From Candidatus Rhodoferax bjergmarkensis (lineage in GTDB: Bacteria > Pseudomonadota > Gammaproteobacteria > Burkholderiales > Burkholderiaceae_C), in the NCBI GenBank assembly GCA_016708345.1, contig JADJFX010000008.1, forward strand, positions 124,001 to 188,000: DNA of 64,000 nt. The letters are read 5' to 3'. Below are positions 53,457 through 62,143 of the stretch, piece by piece (positions within the stretch are counted from its first letter, which is position 1; each line of letters begins with the position of its first letter). Under the pieces are notes generated by a model. The model did no database searches. It saw only the letters and a program-made list of their open reading frames with translations, and was not told the DNA's origin. The position numbers and the translations under genes were made by a program.

Positions 53457-55688
53457 ATGAAGCAATTGCTGAATTTGCTTGTCGACAGGTTTGTCAACCT
53501 GTCACTGACAACCAAGACCTTGTTGATACCCGCGCTGTTTAGCGCCACACTTGTGGTCGTGACCTGGGTGGGGCTTAGCCAGGGGGACAGCGCGCGCCAA
53601 GTGGCGACCGAGCTAAGTGGGAAAACTCTGCCGCGCATCGCCTCAGTCAATGGCCTGACGATCGAGTTGTCCCAGTTGCAAATTGACTTGCAACGCCTGT
53701 CATCCGCCGAATCCAATTTTTTTGATCAAACCGCGATCGCAAAGATTCGTTCACGCCTGAAAGCAGACGCACAGAATCTGCGAGTTAAATGCCAGGCCGT
53801 CCTGGCTGGCACATCACTGGATACCAAGGCTGCCGCCTACCTTGATGAGGTCGAAATCGCCAGCCATTTGTTAAGTACCGACCTTTCTACCGGCACACTC
53901 GCCACAGACGATGTATCAGACACCTATGCCGTCTTGCGCGAGCAAATGGCCCAACACGTACACGGCGTGGAACAGGATGCTTTGAAATCGGTCATGGCTG
54001 CGCTGAAGGATTCGCAGCGCGCCCGAAATACCAGTTTGACGGTAACCACTCTCCTTGGCGCGATTGCCCTGGCGCTGGCGGTGATGTTGGGGCGGCTCAT
54101 TACCCAACCGCTGCTGAGCATGACGCGCGTGATGCAGCGTCTGGCGCAGGGCGACACCCAAGTCACCATCCTGGGCCTGCAACGACGGGACGAGATCGGG
54201 GGCATGGCATGTGCAGTCGCAGTGTTTCAACAAAACTCCATGATCCTGGAACAAGCCGAAAAGCGCTTGAAAGTGGCACAGCGCATGGGGAAAATTGGCA
54301 GCTGGGAACTGGATTTGCTGACAAATCGCTTGACCTGGTCGGACGAGATATTCCGTATCTTCGAGATCGACCCGACTCAGTTTGCCGCCAGTTACGAGGC
54401 ATTTTTGTCCGCAATTCATCCGCAAGACCGCGCGGCGGTGAATCTCGCCTACAAGCAATCACTTGAAACCCGTTCATCCTATGCCATCGAACACCGTTTG
54501 CGGTTTGCCGATGGGCGGATCAAATACGTTCGCGAGCAATGCGAATCGAGTTTCAGTGACACGGGTCAGGCCCTTCGATCCGTGGGTACAGTGCAGGACA
54601 TCACCGAGTCCAAGCTGGCAGAGAAAACCACTCTTGAACTGAACCTGAACTTTGTCACGTTTCTCGAAAAAACCACCGACTTCATCTATTTCAAAGACCA
54701 GGAAGGCCGGTTTCGCTTTTGCAGTCAGACAATGGCAGATATCACGGGGCATGCAAGTTGGCGCGACATGATCGGCAAGCATGATCTGGATGTTTTCCCG
54801 AAAGAAACCGCGCAGATTTACCAGGAAGGAGAATCTTCGATTTTTCGCGATGGGGTTCCACTGTTGAATAAAGTTGACCCTTTCTATGACAGGTCAAACA
54901 ACAAGGGTTGGTTCAGTACCAACAAATGGCCGTTGTTTGATAGAGATGGCAAGGTTGTGGGCTTGTTTGGCATAAGTCGCGACATCACAGCGCAAAAAAT
55001 ATCTCAGGAAGTGTTGCAACAATCGCTCAATGACAAGCAAGCCCTGCTCATGGAGGTGCACCACCGGGTCAAGAACAACTTGCAAGTCATCTCCAGCCTG
55101 CTGCGACTGGAAACCCGGCGCAGCACGCATGCTGAAACCAGGTCGGTGCTGACTGACATGCAGGTTCGCATCATGTCGATGGCGGTTTTACACCAGTTGT
55201 TATACCGTTCAGGCACTTTTGCGTCGGTTGACTTGGGCAGTTATCTGATACAACTCGCCACCCAGTCCTTCAGGACGCAGTCCGGTTCTGGCGATGCTGT
55301 TCGACTTCAGCTTGACGTGGCATCGGTGACGGTGGGCATGGATCAGGCCATTGCTTGCGGTCTGCTGGCCAATGAGTTGATCTCCAATTGCATGAAACAC
55401 GGGTTCCCGTTCGAGCGCTCGGGGGAGGTCAAGGTTTCTTTGCAGCTCGCCGACCCTCAGAACTCTCAAGTTGATCCGATGTGGCGTTTGTGCGTCAGCG
55501 ACAACGGTGTCGGCCTGCCAGCTGACTTTGAAGCCAGACGAAAGACCTCGCTGGGTTTACAACTGGCGGGTGATTTGAGCCGTCAGATTGATGGCTCCTT
55601 GGCAATTGAGTCGCAGCCCGGTGCGGGGGTGCAATTCACCGTACTCTTTAAGGTGAGGTTGCCAGAAAAGCTGGTGATGCCGATGTGA
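53457..55688 (+). CDS. Membrane sensor kinase, HAMP-PAS-PAS-HisKA_2
   Basis: 743 residues. Two membrane helices (LIPALFSATLVVVTWVGL and LLGAIALALAVMLGRLI) flank a ~170-residue helical periplasmic domain; then HAMP, two PAS/PAC units (MGKIGSWELDLLTNRLTWSD; TDFIYFKDQEGRFRFCSQ), a HisKA_2 dimerisation domain (LLMEVHHRVKNNLQVISSLL) and ATPase (ANELISNCMKHGFPF). No response regulator follows. Likely an operon with the BMP protein. Confidence 0.9.
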   Translation: MKQLLNLLVDRFVNLSLTTKTLLIPALFSATLVVVTWVGLSQGDSARQVATELSGKTLPRIASVNGLTIELSQLQIDLQRLSSAESNFFDQTAIAKIRSRLKADAQNLRVKCQAVLAGTSLDTKAAAYLDEVEIASHLLSTDLSTGTLATDDVSDTYAVLREQMAQHVHGVEQDALKSVMAALKDSQRARNTSLTVTTLLGAIALALAVMLGRLITQPLLSMTRVMQRLAQGDTQVTILGLQRRDEIGGMACAVAVFQQNSMILEQAEKRLKVAQRMGKIGSWELDLLTNRLTWSDEIFRIFEIDPTQFAASYEAFLSAIHPQDRAAVNLAYKQSLETRSSYAIEHRLRFADGRIKYVREQCESSFSDTGQALRSVGTVQDITESKLAEKTTLELNLNFVTFLEKTTDFIYFKDQEGRFRFCSQTMADITGHASWRDMIGKHDLDVFPKETAQIYQEGESSIFRDGVPLLNKVDPFYDRSNNKGWFSTNKWPLFDRDGKVVGLFGISRDITAQKISQEVLQQSLNDKQALLMEVHHRVKNNLQVISSLLRLETRRSTHAETRSVLTDMQVRIMSMAVLHQLLYRSGTFASVDLGSYLIQLATQSFRTQSGSGDAVRLQLDVASVTVGMDQAIACGLLANELISNCMKHGFPFERSGEVKVSLQLADPQNSQVDPMWRLCVSDNGVGLPADFEARRKTSLGLQLAGDLSRQIDGSLAIESQPGAGVQFTVLFKVRLPEKLVMPM

Positions 55689-55929
55689 GTGGGTATTTCG
55701 TGCAGCATGTGCCATTATTTTCCGGTAGTCAGTGGATTTTTTCTCCGCCCTGCTTCGAACCCTCGCGGCAACTGACGTAGCCTTCCTTTGCACGCGCTGA
55801 TCTTTCTGTTCAAGCGGGCCAAAGCGACTGAAAATCAAATACTGCTTCCCTCAACGTATTTGGTCAGACGCTGTTTCCAGCCTTTGAAGCGTAACGTGCG
55901 ATTTGGCACTGTCGCAAAATAGGCCCTTC

Positions 55930-58188
55930 ATGCTGCAACCGCCGAACCCCTTTTTACGCCAAATTGCTGCCAAACCGGTCGCAGTGGCATGTGCAATTAC
56001 TATCTTTTTTATAGCTGCTTGCGCACATTCCATATGCGCAGCAGCCACTTTTAATGAGGTAAAAGCGGCCCACCACCCCTCCGACACCCTGATCCTGGAC
56101 CGCCATGGCGAGGTGCTGCACCGGCTGCGCACTGACGCCACGGTGCGCCGGGGGCAGTGGGTGGCGCTGGCGGACGTGTCGTCGGCATTGCGCACGGCCT
56201 TGGTGCTCAGTGAAGACAAGCGCTTTTACGAACACAGCGGGGTGGACTGGCGCGCAGTCTCCAGCGCAGCGTGGGCCAACCTGTGGAACAGCAAGACGCG
56301 CGGTGCCTCCACCATCACCATGCAGCTGGCGGGGCTGCTTGACGACGACCTCAAGCGCGAAAAGGGCGGGCGCAGTGTGGTGCAAAAGCTGGGGCAGACG
56401 GTGTCGGCGCAGTGGCTGGAGCGCGGCTGGCGCAAGGACCAGATTTTGGAGGCTTACCTTAACCTGGTGCCGTTTCGGGGTGAGCTGGTGGGCATTGATG
56501 CGCTCAGCCAGACCCTGTTTGGCAAAGCCGCCCATGGGCTGGACTTGCGCGAGGCGGCGCTGGCGGCGGCCCTGGTGCGTGCGCCCAATGCCAAGGCCGC
56601 GCAGGTCACCCAGCGAGCCTGCAGCGTGCTCAAGCTGCTGGAGCCGACGACCAGCAATGCCGACTGCGAGGGGCTGGACCTGTTCACCACCGGCGCGCTG
56701 GAGCGGCGCGACTACAGCGCCAGCCAGGGATTGGCCCCGCATGTGGCGCGGCAGCTCACCCGCTCGTTAGCGCCTAACGTTCGACCGGTATCGCTCAAAA
56801 CAACGCTTCACGCCCCCCTGCAACGCTTTGCCGTGCAAACCCTGCAGCAACACCTGCGCGAGCTGGCCGGGCGGCATGTGCAAGACGGCGCGCTGGTGGT
56901 GCTGGACAACGCCAGCGGTCAGGTGCTGGCTTGGGTGGGCTCGTCGGGCGCGCTAAGCAGCGCAGCCGAGGTGGACGGCGTCACCGCGCTGCGACAGCCC
57001 GGCTCCACGCTCAAGCCTTTTTTGTATGCGCAGGCGTTTGCCGAGCGGCGCCTGACCGCCGCCTCGCTGATTGAAGACTCTGCCGCGCAGATTCAAACCT
57101 CTGCGGGGCTGTACATCCCGCAAAACTACGACCACCAGTTCAAGGGCTGGGTGTCGGTGCGAACTGCGCTGGGGGCCTCGCTCAACGTGCCTGCCGTGCG
57201 CGCGCTGGTGATGGTGTCGCCCGATGCGTTTCATAAACAACTGGTCAAACTGGGCCTGCCGCTCAAGGAAAGCGGCGACTTTTATGGCTACAGCCTGGCG
57301 CTGGGCAGTGCCGAGGTGCCGCTTTTGAGTCTGACCAACGCCTACCGCGCGCTGGCCAATGGGGGGCGCGTCAGCCCCACCACGCTGACCTTTTCCAGCA
57401 AGGCCCCTGCACCCGCTGCCGCGCTGGATGCGCGCGCCGCCTTTATCGTCGGTGACATCTTGAGCGACCGCCTGGCGCGTGCGCGCACCTTTGGCCCGGA
57501 CAGCGTGCTGGCCACGCGCTTTTGGAGCGCAGTCAAAACCGGCACCAGCAAAGACATGCGCGACAACTGGGCCATCGGCTGGTCGCAGCGCTACACGGTG
57601 GGTGTGTGGGTGGGCAACGCCAGCGGCGCGCCCATGTGGGACGTCAGCGGCAGCTCGGGCGCTGCGCCCATCTGGGCGGCGCTGATGAACCACCTGCACC
57701 AAACCCAGGCCAGCCGCGCACCCAAGCCGCCCCTTGGTGTGGTGCAGATGCCGGTGCAGTTTGCTACGCCCGGTGCCAGCGCCGCGCCCCTGGAAGCCGC
57801 ACGCTCTGAGTGGTTTGTACAGGGCACACAACAAGCGGTATTTGCTATGGATTCAGTAGCTACTACCGCACGTTCTATAAGCTCTAGAGGCCAAAAAGGC
57901 AATAAATTTACAGACCAGTCAAGCGCCCGCATCACCGCACCGGCACCAGGCACCATCATTGGGCTGGACCCCGACATTCCGCCAAAAAATCAGCGCGTGA
58001 GCTTGACCGCCGAGGGCAAAAACCTGCGCTGGCTGATCGACGGCAAGCCCTTTGCCAAAGGCTCCACCGCCCTATGGCTGCCGTGGCCGGGGCGGCACGT
58101 GATTCAAATCACCGATGCCAAAGGCAAGGTGCTCGACGAAGTGCGGGCAGAGGTGCGCGGGGCCGGGGTGAATAGCGCGCAGCGTTAA
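55930..58188 (+). CDS. pbpC: Penicillin-binding protein 1C
   Basis: 752 residues. Membrane anchor (ACAITIFFIAACAHSICAAA), glycosyltransferase domain (SEDKRFYEHSGVDWRA, RGASTITMQLAG), transpeptidase domain (PGSTLKPF with the active Ser, ASLNVPA, KTGTSKDMRDNW), and a C-terminal BiPBP domain. The partner alpha-2-macroglobulin gene often found next to pbpC is not in the window. Two repeat copies lie in the gene, one over the anchor and one in the linker before the C-terminal domain (VATTARSISSRGQKG). Confidence 0.94.
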   Translation: MLQPPNPFLRQIAAKPVAVACAITIFFIAACAHSICAAATFNEVKAAHHPSDTLILDRHGEVLHRLRTDATVRRGQWVALADVSSALRTALVLSEDKRFYEHSGVDWRAVSSAAWANLWNSKTRGASTITMQLAGLLDDDLKREKGGRSVVQKLGQTVSAQWLERGWRKDQILEAYLNLVPFRGELVGIDALSQTLFGKAAHGLDLREAALAAALVRAPNAKAAQVTQRACSVLKLLEPTTSNADCEGLDLFTTGALERRDYSASQGLAPHVARQLTRSLAPNVRPVSLKTTLHAPLQRFAVQTLQQHLRELAGRHVQDGALVVLDNASGQVLAWVGSSGALSSAAEVDGVTALRQPGSTLKPFLYAQAFAERRLTAASLIEDSAAQIQTSAGLYIPQNYDHQFKGWVSVRTALGASLNVPAVRALVMVSPDAFHKQLVKLGLPLKESGDFYGYSLALGSAEVPLLSLTNAYRALANGGRVSPTTLTFSSKAPAPAAALDARAAFIVGDILSDRLARARTFGPDSVLATRFWSAVKTGTSKDMRDNWAIGWSQRYTVGVWVGNASGAPMWDVSGSSGAAPIWAALMNHLHQTQASRAPKPPLGVVQMPVQFATPGASAAPLEAARSEWFVQGTQQAVFAMDSVATTARSISSRGQKGNKFTDQSSARITAPAPGTIIGLDPDIPPKNQRVSLTAEGKNLRWLIDGKPFAKGSTALWLPWPGRHVIQITDAKGKVLDEVRAEVRGAGVNSAQR
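55993..56055 (+). repeat. Copy l of the ~60 bp dispersed repeat, in the pbpC anchor
   Basis: GCAATTACTATCTTTTTTAT, AGCTGCTTGCGCACATTCCA, TATGCGCAGCAGCCACTTTT (consecutive pieces). In sense, in frame; encodes the second half of the membrane anchor. Confidence 0.88.
57841..57901 (+). repeat. Copy m of the ~60 bp dispersed repeat, in the pbpC linker
   Basis: TTTGCTATGGATTCAGTAGC, TACTACCGCACGTTCTATAA, GCTCTAGAGGCCAAAAAGGC (consecutive pieces). In sense and in frame between the transpeptidase and BiPBP domains. Confidence 0.82.
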
Positions 58189-58191
58189 TTC

Positions 58192-58286
58192 CGTTTCCAT
58201 ATCAATTCGACATGTTGTTGCTTCGCCTTGTCGTGCTACAGCACTGCCTGCGGCTTCGCGCCTAATGTCGTATCGATATGAAAACG
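58192..58286. repeat. Imperfect palindromic element downstream of pbpC
   Basis: Arms of 22 bp (58192-58213 and 58265-58286; 18 of 22 positions pair) enclose a GC-rich centre with GTGCTACAGCAC. It starts 4 bp after the pbpC stop. Could serve as a terminator-like hairpin or be a REP/MITE-type element. Confidence 0.55.
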
Positions 58287-58346
58287 CAATAACATGCACT
58301 CATAATCGCCGCCATCGCGTCCCTTACCACCCTAGAGAAATTCACA

Positions 58347-58802
58347 ATGCTTCACCCTGCCCAAAATATCAGCACACTGGCACTTTTATGCCTCACCGGA
58401 TTCATGGCAGCGGGATGCAGCAGCACAGCCGTCACGGGCGGCATCACGGCGGGGAAACTGGCCGACTGCCCGGCAAAAGACAATTGCGTGAGCACTTTTG
58501 CGACCCGCACTGACAAAAAAATTGCTCCGCTCACCTTTGCCGGCGACAAGGCCGCCGCCACCACCCAGCTCAAGACAGTGCTGGCCAAACGCAGCGATGC
58601 AAAAATAATGTCCGATCAAAACGATTACCTGCATGTGGAGTTCACCACCCCCATCATGCGCTTCGTTGACGACGGCGAATTTCTGGTGACCAGCCAGGGG
58701 ATTCAAATGCGTTCTGCATCGCGGCTGGGTTATTCCGACTTCGGTAAAAACCGCTCGCGCCTGGAGGAAATCAGAACAGCGTTCGAGCCCTGCTGTAAAT
58801 AA
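58347..58802 (+). CDS. DUF1499 lipoprotein
   Basis: 151 residues. Signal peptide with a lipobox-like end (FMAAGC), then CPAKDNCVSTFA, the Cys pair typical of DUF1499, and a compact domain ending AFEPCC. Members are envelope proteins of unknown function. Monocistronic. Confidence 0.85.
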   Translation: MLHPAQNISTLALLCLTGFMAAGCSSTAVTGGITAGKLADCPAKDNCVSTFATRTDKKIAPLTFAGDKAAATTQLKTVLAKRSDAKIMSDQNDYLHVEFTTPIMRFVDDGEFLVTSQGIQMRSASRLGYSDFGKNRSRLEEIRTAFEPCCK

Positions 58803-58845
58803 GGGTTTGTCCACGGACCACCCCCGCCCATCCTGCCCGTCCGGC

Positions 58846-60384
58846 TTAGGACTTGGGCAGCCCCTTGGACACGGCAGCAAGCTTGGCGAACTCGGGGGCA
58901 AACTGGTCAATGATGTTCTGGGGGTCCGGGCACAGCGTGGCGTCGCTCACCACGCCAAACTGCACGCCACCGGCGTAGCTCAGGATGGAAATGCCCAGCC
59001 CCACCGTACCGCTTTGGGGCACCCACACCAAGTCTTCCTCCACTGTGCAACCGCATATTTTGAGTTTCTCCCGTGGACCTGGCACATTGGTCATCACGGC
59101 CGTGGTTTTTTTGGAAAACAAACTCAGTACGGCTGTTTGCATTGGCTTGGTCATGAGGCCCGCCACAGCCAGCAAGCCGAAAGCAAATACCGGTTGCATG
59201 CTACCTTTGAGCCCCTGCATGCGCCTGCGAACCTCGTACAAACGCTCCATCGGGTTGTCCAGCCCAATGGGCAGCACCAGTGGGGCCAAGCCAAACTGGT
59301 TGCCCAGCTGGTAGGCCTTGGCGAGCGGGCGCAGGTTAACAGGGATCATGGTGCGAATTTCTTTGTCCGCCACATCGTCACCATGCGCCTTGAGGTATTC
59401 GCCAATAGCACCTGCTGCACAGCTGAGCAGCACTTCGTTGATCGTGCAATGCAAGGCCTTGCCCACCGCCTTGACCTGCGCCAGTGGCAAAGGCGGGCAC
59501 CACGCAACCCGCTTGCTTTTGCCGGGAATGCCTTTTAGCCGGGTGGGCGAGTCGTTGGGCATCAAAACCAGGGCCGCACCGTCTGCCGCCGCGTGTAGCG
59601 CCAATTTGGCCATGTGGGCAGAGGTGTGCAGGGTGTGTTCCATCCCCTTTTGGGGGTGCATCAGCAAATCGAGGTAGCGCGCTGCGCCGTCGCCTGCCAG
59701 GCTCAAGGCCTTGCCGGTCAGATGGGCAAGCGGTTTGACGAGCGAGTCGGCGACCCACTCTTGTGCGCCGTCAAGACCGGTGTGATGGGCCGCGTGGTGC
59801 TCGGGCTCAGGGGGTGCCACGCCGTCATCCATGACCGACTGGGTCACATGAACCAATGCAATACCGTCCGCAATGCAATGGTGGATACGGGCCATCATGG
59901 CGCTGCCACCTTTGTAGTTTTCTACCAGGTGAAACTGCCACAGGGGATGGGCGCGGTCCAGGGGCTGCATCGTCAACTCGGACAATCGGTCTTGCAGTGC
60001 CTCTTGCTCGCGGCCCTTGGGCTTTCTGGCCAACTTCTCAATAACCAGGTGGTTGGCCATGTCAAAGGCGGTGTCCTTGACCCAGCTGGCACCTGCGGCG
60101 TCTTCCACCACACACTGGCTGAAGCGCGGGTATTTAAGCAGGCGCGACTCCAAACGATCGCGCAGCACCTCAAACCGAATCGCAGGCCGGATCACCCAGA
60201 CGCCGACGATCATCATCAGGTTGGCGTCGGAGTCCATGTGCAGCCAAGCGGTATCGACATTGCTCATGCGCTCGCCATTCAAATGCAGGGCACCCGCCAA
60301 GGCATCGGTTACTGTCTTTTGCACGCCCCGCACCACTGCTGAGCGGGTTTTGCCCACTTTTTTTGCCACCATCCGAGTCACCAT
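58846..60384 (-). CDS. Wax ester synthase / diacylglycerol acyltransferase (WS/DGAT)
   Basis: 512 residues. Bifunctional acyltransferase making wax esters or triacylglycerol storage lipid. Catalytic motif HHCIADG (ARIHHCIADGIALV), LSNVDTAW-type start (MSNVDTAWLHMDSDANLMMI), the conserved NVPGPREKLKICG and the C-terminal LSYAGGVQFGVVSD. ATG at 60384 preceded by CAGGAG; the frame stays open upstream to 60654 without support. Confidence 0.93.
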   Translation of the reverse strand: MVTRMVAKKVGKTRSAVVRGVQKTVTDALAGALHLNGERMSNVDTAWLHMDSDANLMMIVGVWVIRPAIRFEVLRDRLESRLLKYPRFSQCVVEDAAGASWVKDTAFDMANHLVIEKLARKPKGREQEALQDRLSELTMQPLDRAHPLWQFHLVENYKGGSAMMARIHHCIADGIALVHVTQSVMDDGVAPPEPEHHAAHHTGLDGAQEWVADSLVKPLAHLTGKALSLAGDGAARYLDLLMHPQKGMEHTLHTSAHMAKLALHAAADGAALVLMPNDSPTRLKGIPGKSKRVAWCPPLPLAQVKAVGKALHCTINEVLLSCAAGAIGEYLKAHGDDVADKEIRTMIPVNLRPLAKAYQLGNQFGLAPLVLPIGLDNPMERLYEVRRRMQGLKGSMQPVFAFGLLAVAGLMTKPMQTAVLSLFSKKTTAVMTNVPGPREKLKICGCTVEEDLVWVPQSGTVGLGISILSYAGGVQFGVVSDATLCPDPQNIIDQFAPEFAKLAAVSKGLPKS

Positions 60385-60985
60385 AAAAACTCCTGAAATA
60401 AAAATCGGGTTCGACAGTGTGCAGAGAGTGCCTGCATGCACAGCCCTCTGAAGCCCACGGCGGACCACTGGTAGATTCAATTGAATGGGTCCAAGTATGG
60501 CACCGGTTTTGGTGCCGGTTGCAGTTTGATGCCGCTGGGTGGCAAGTGTTTCACGGCTTGGAGCGTTGCCTGCGGGAAGGTGGCCACTTGACCTTTTCGA
60601 CCTTGGAGATGTCGCCCCAGATGGCGAACATGGCGCGCCCGGGGCGGTGCGCAAAATGTAGTCGATTTGGTATCTGCCCTATGCTGCGACTGTGGGCCTG
60701 ATATCCAAGGACCAAATAGTGCTTTTGCGCAGATCTGGCGTGCGTAAGCAGCTATCAAATCAGGAGTTAATGAGTGCCCGCAAACGGCATCCAGAACCTC
60801 TATAACCACTGTACCCTGTGGACCCCAGCCCGAACCAATACGCTCGCTTTGGCACGCAGCCATATAAGGAAAATAGGCTGAAATGCCTATCCGTTCCTCG
60901 ATAGTGATGGGAAAATCCCATCCGGCTGATCAAGTTGGTGAGCCTTTGGCCCTTGTCGGCGTTTATTTTTTAAATTGAGTAACGT
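60385..60985. other. Gene-free stretch with repeat copy n and a structured leader
   Basis: 601 bp. 60711-60773 holds a repeat copy. 60477-60630 on the minus strand reads ATLQAVKHLPPSGIKLQPAP and PYLDPFN, perhaps the decayed C-terminus of a lost gene (weak). Between 60865 and 60985 there are two perfect hairpins (ATAGGC/GCCTAT and GATGGGA/TCCCATC) in the leader of the downstream lipoprotein gene. Confidence 0.45.
60711..60773 (-). repeat. Copy n of the ~60 bp dispersed repeat
   Basis: Minus strand: CTCCTGATTTGATAGCTGCT, TACGCACGCCAGATCTGCGC, AAAAGCACTATTTGG (consecutive pieces). Confidence 0.85.
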
Positions 60986-62092
60986 GTGAAAACTATTGAA
61001 GTGGTGTTGGCGGCTGCCTTGTCTTGTCTTCTGGTAGCCTGTGGTGGCGGTGGCGGTGGCGGTACTGCCGCTGGTGATGCCGATGTTTTTTCGCGGCCCC
61101 ATCCGGTAGCGGCGGGCTCTGGCCCCTTGGCTGACATGGCGCTGCCTGCGCCCAGGCTTGCTGCAGTGCGCACGCCGGATGCAATCAGTTTCCTCAACTG
61201 GGCCGAATCGGCCTATCCAAACTACTTCCCACCTGCGCAATCGAATAAGTACCTGGACGTCTGGACTTACCGTTACTACCCCAAGACTGATATTTACTTG
61301 GGAACCAACACAAGCGGTGAGGTACTTGGCTTGGTTGGCAAAGGCGCAGGCAATTACGATTCCGTGCCTTTGGGCAAAGTCGCAGACTTTGGCTGTTCGG
61401 TCTATCCATCTGAATGTATTCCAGTGCCTACGAGTAACCCCGGCAACCAAGCGCCTTTCAGCAAGGGCGATTATTCTATGGCCATGATCGCGTACGGAAA
61501 TCGGCCTCAGGGGTATTGGATCAAAAATGAGACCCAGGAGAGCGACGGAAGTTTCAAGAAAATAGGCCCATATGAAAGCCCTGGCGTCACGGACATCATC
61601 AGCACAAAACATTTTGCAATGGGGGTTCTTGACAGTGCAGCCGGCACCTACGTCCCCTTTCATTATGTGACCTATAACCATATCAGTGACTTGTCGGATT
61701 ACCCGCCACGTGACTTTGTTTGTGATAAGGGCGTGTTTAACAGTCCCACGTCCAGTCATGGTTCGAATTTGAAGAAAGGCTCAGCAACAGGCTCGGCCAC
61801 TTTAAGCGTCATAGACATGAAAGAAGCCAAGGTTGGCTTGACAATCAACGTCACGGGCGCAAACGGTGCCGCAAGCGGAACCCTGCAAGCGTTGACCTAC
61901 CAAGGCGATCGTCGGCCGATCGGGTTTAATGGTCAAAAGGGCAGCTTGATTGATCCCAAAATTTCGCAGGCAACCGTGGCCATTGGAGACGCTGGAAACG
62001 CTGGCGACGATGGATACATCGTGGCCATTCATTACATGATGGATATTGGTAACGAATCTTACGTAGGTGTTGCTGCATTTACCTGCAAATAG
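60986..62092 (+). CDS. Secreted lipoprotein of unknown function
   Basis: 368 residues. Lipobox LLVAC followed by seven Gly, a spacer, then SFLNWAESAYPNYFPPAQSN and LDVWTYRYYPKTDIYLGTNT, a short domain I associate with betaproteobacterial exported proteins, and a C-terminal beta-rich domain with a Cys pair. Function unknown. Its leader contains stable hairpins. Confidence 0.8.
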   Translation: MKTIEVVLAAALSCLLVACGGGGGGGTAAGDADVFSRPHPVAAGSGPLADMALPAPRLAAVRTPDAISFLNWAESAYPNYFPPAQSNKYLDVWTYRYYPKTDIYLGTNTSGEVLGLVGKGAGNYDSVPLGKVADFGCSVYPSECIPVPTSNPGNQAPFSKGDYSMAMIAYGNRPQGYWIKNETQESDGSFKKIGPYESPGVTDIISTKHFAMGVLDSAAGTYVPFHYVTYNHISDLSDYPPRDFVCDKGVFNSPTSSHGSNLKKGSATGSATLSVIDMKEAKVGLTINVTGANGAASGTLQALTYQGDRRPIGFNGQKGSLIDPKISQATVAIGDAGNAGDDGYIVAIHYMMDIGNESYVGVAAFTCK

Positions 62093-62143
62093 ACAAATCC
62101 GTAACTTGGCCCCATGCCTATTTCACAAATTCAGGAGAAGGAT

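Noticed and set aside
60865..60985. c-di-GMP (GEMM) riboswitch
   Set aside because: Two hairpins are present, but the conserved GEMM internal sequences and tetraloop receptor are not.
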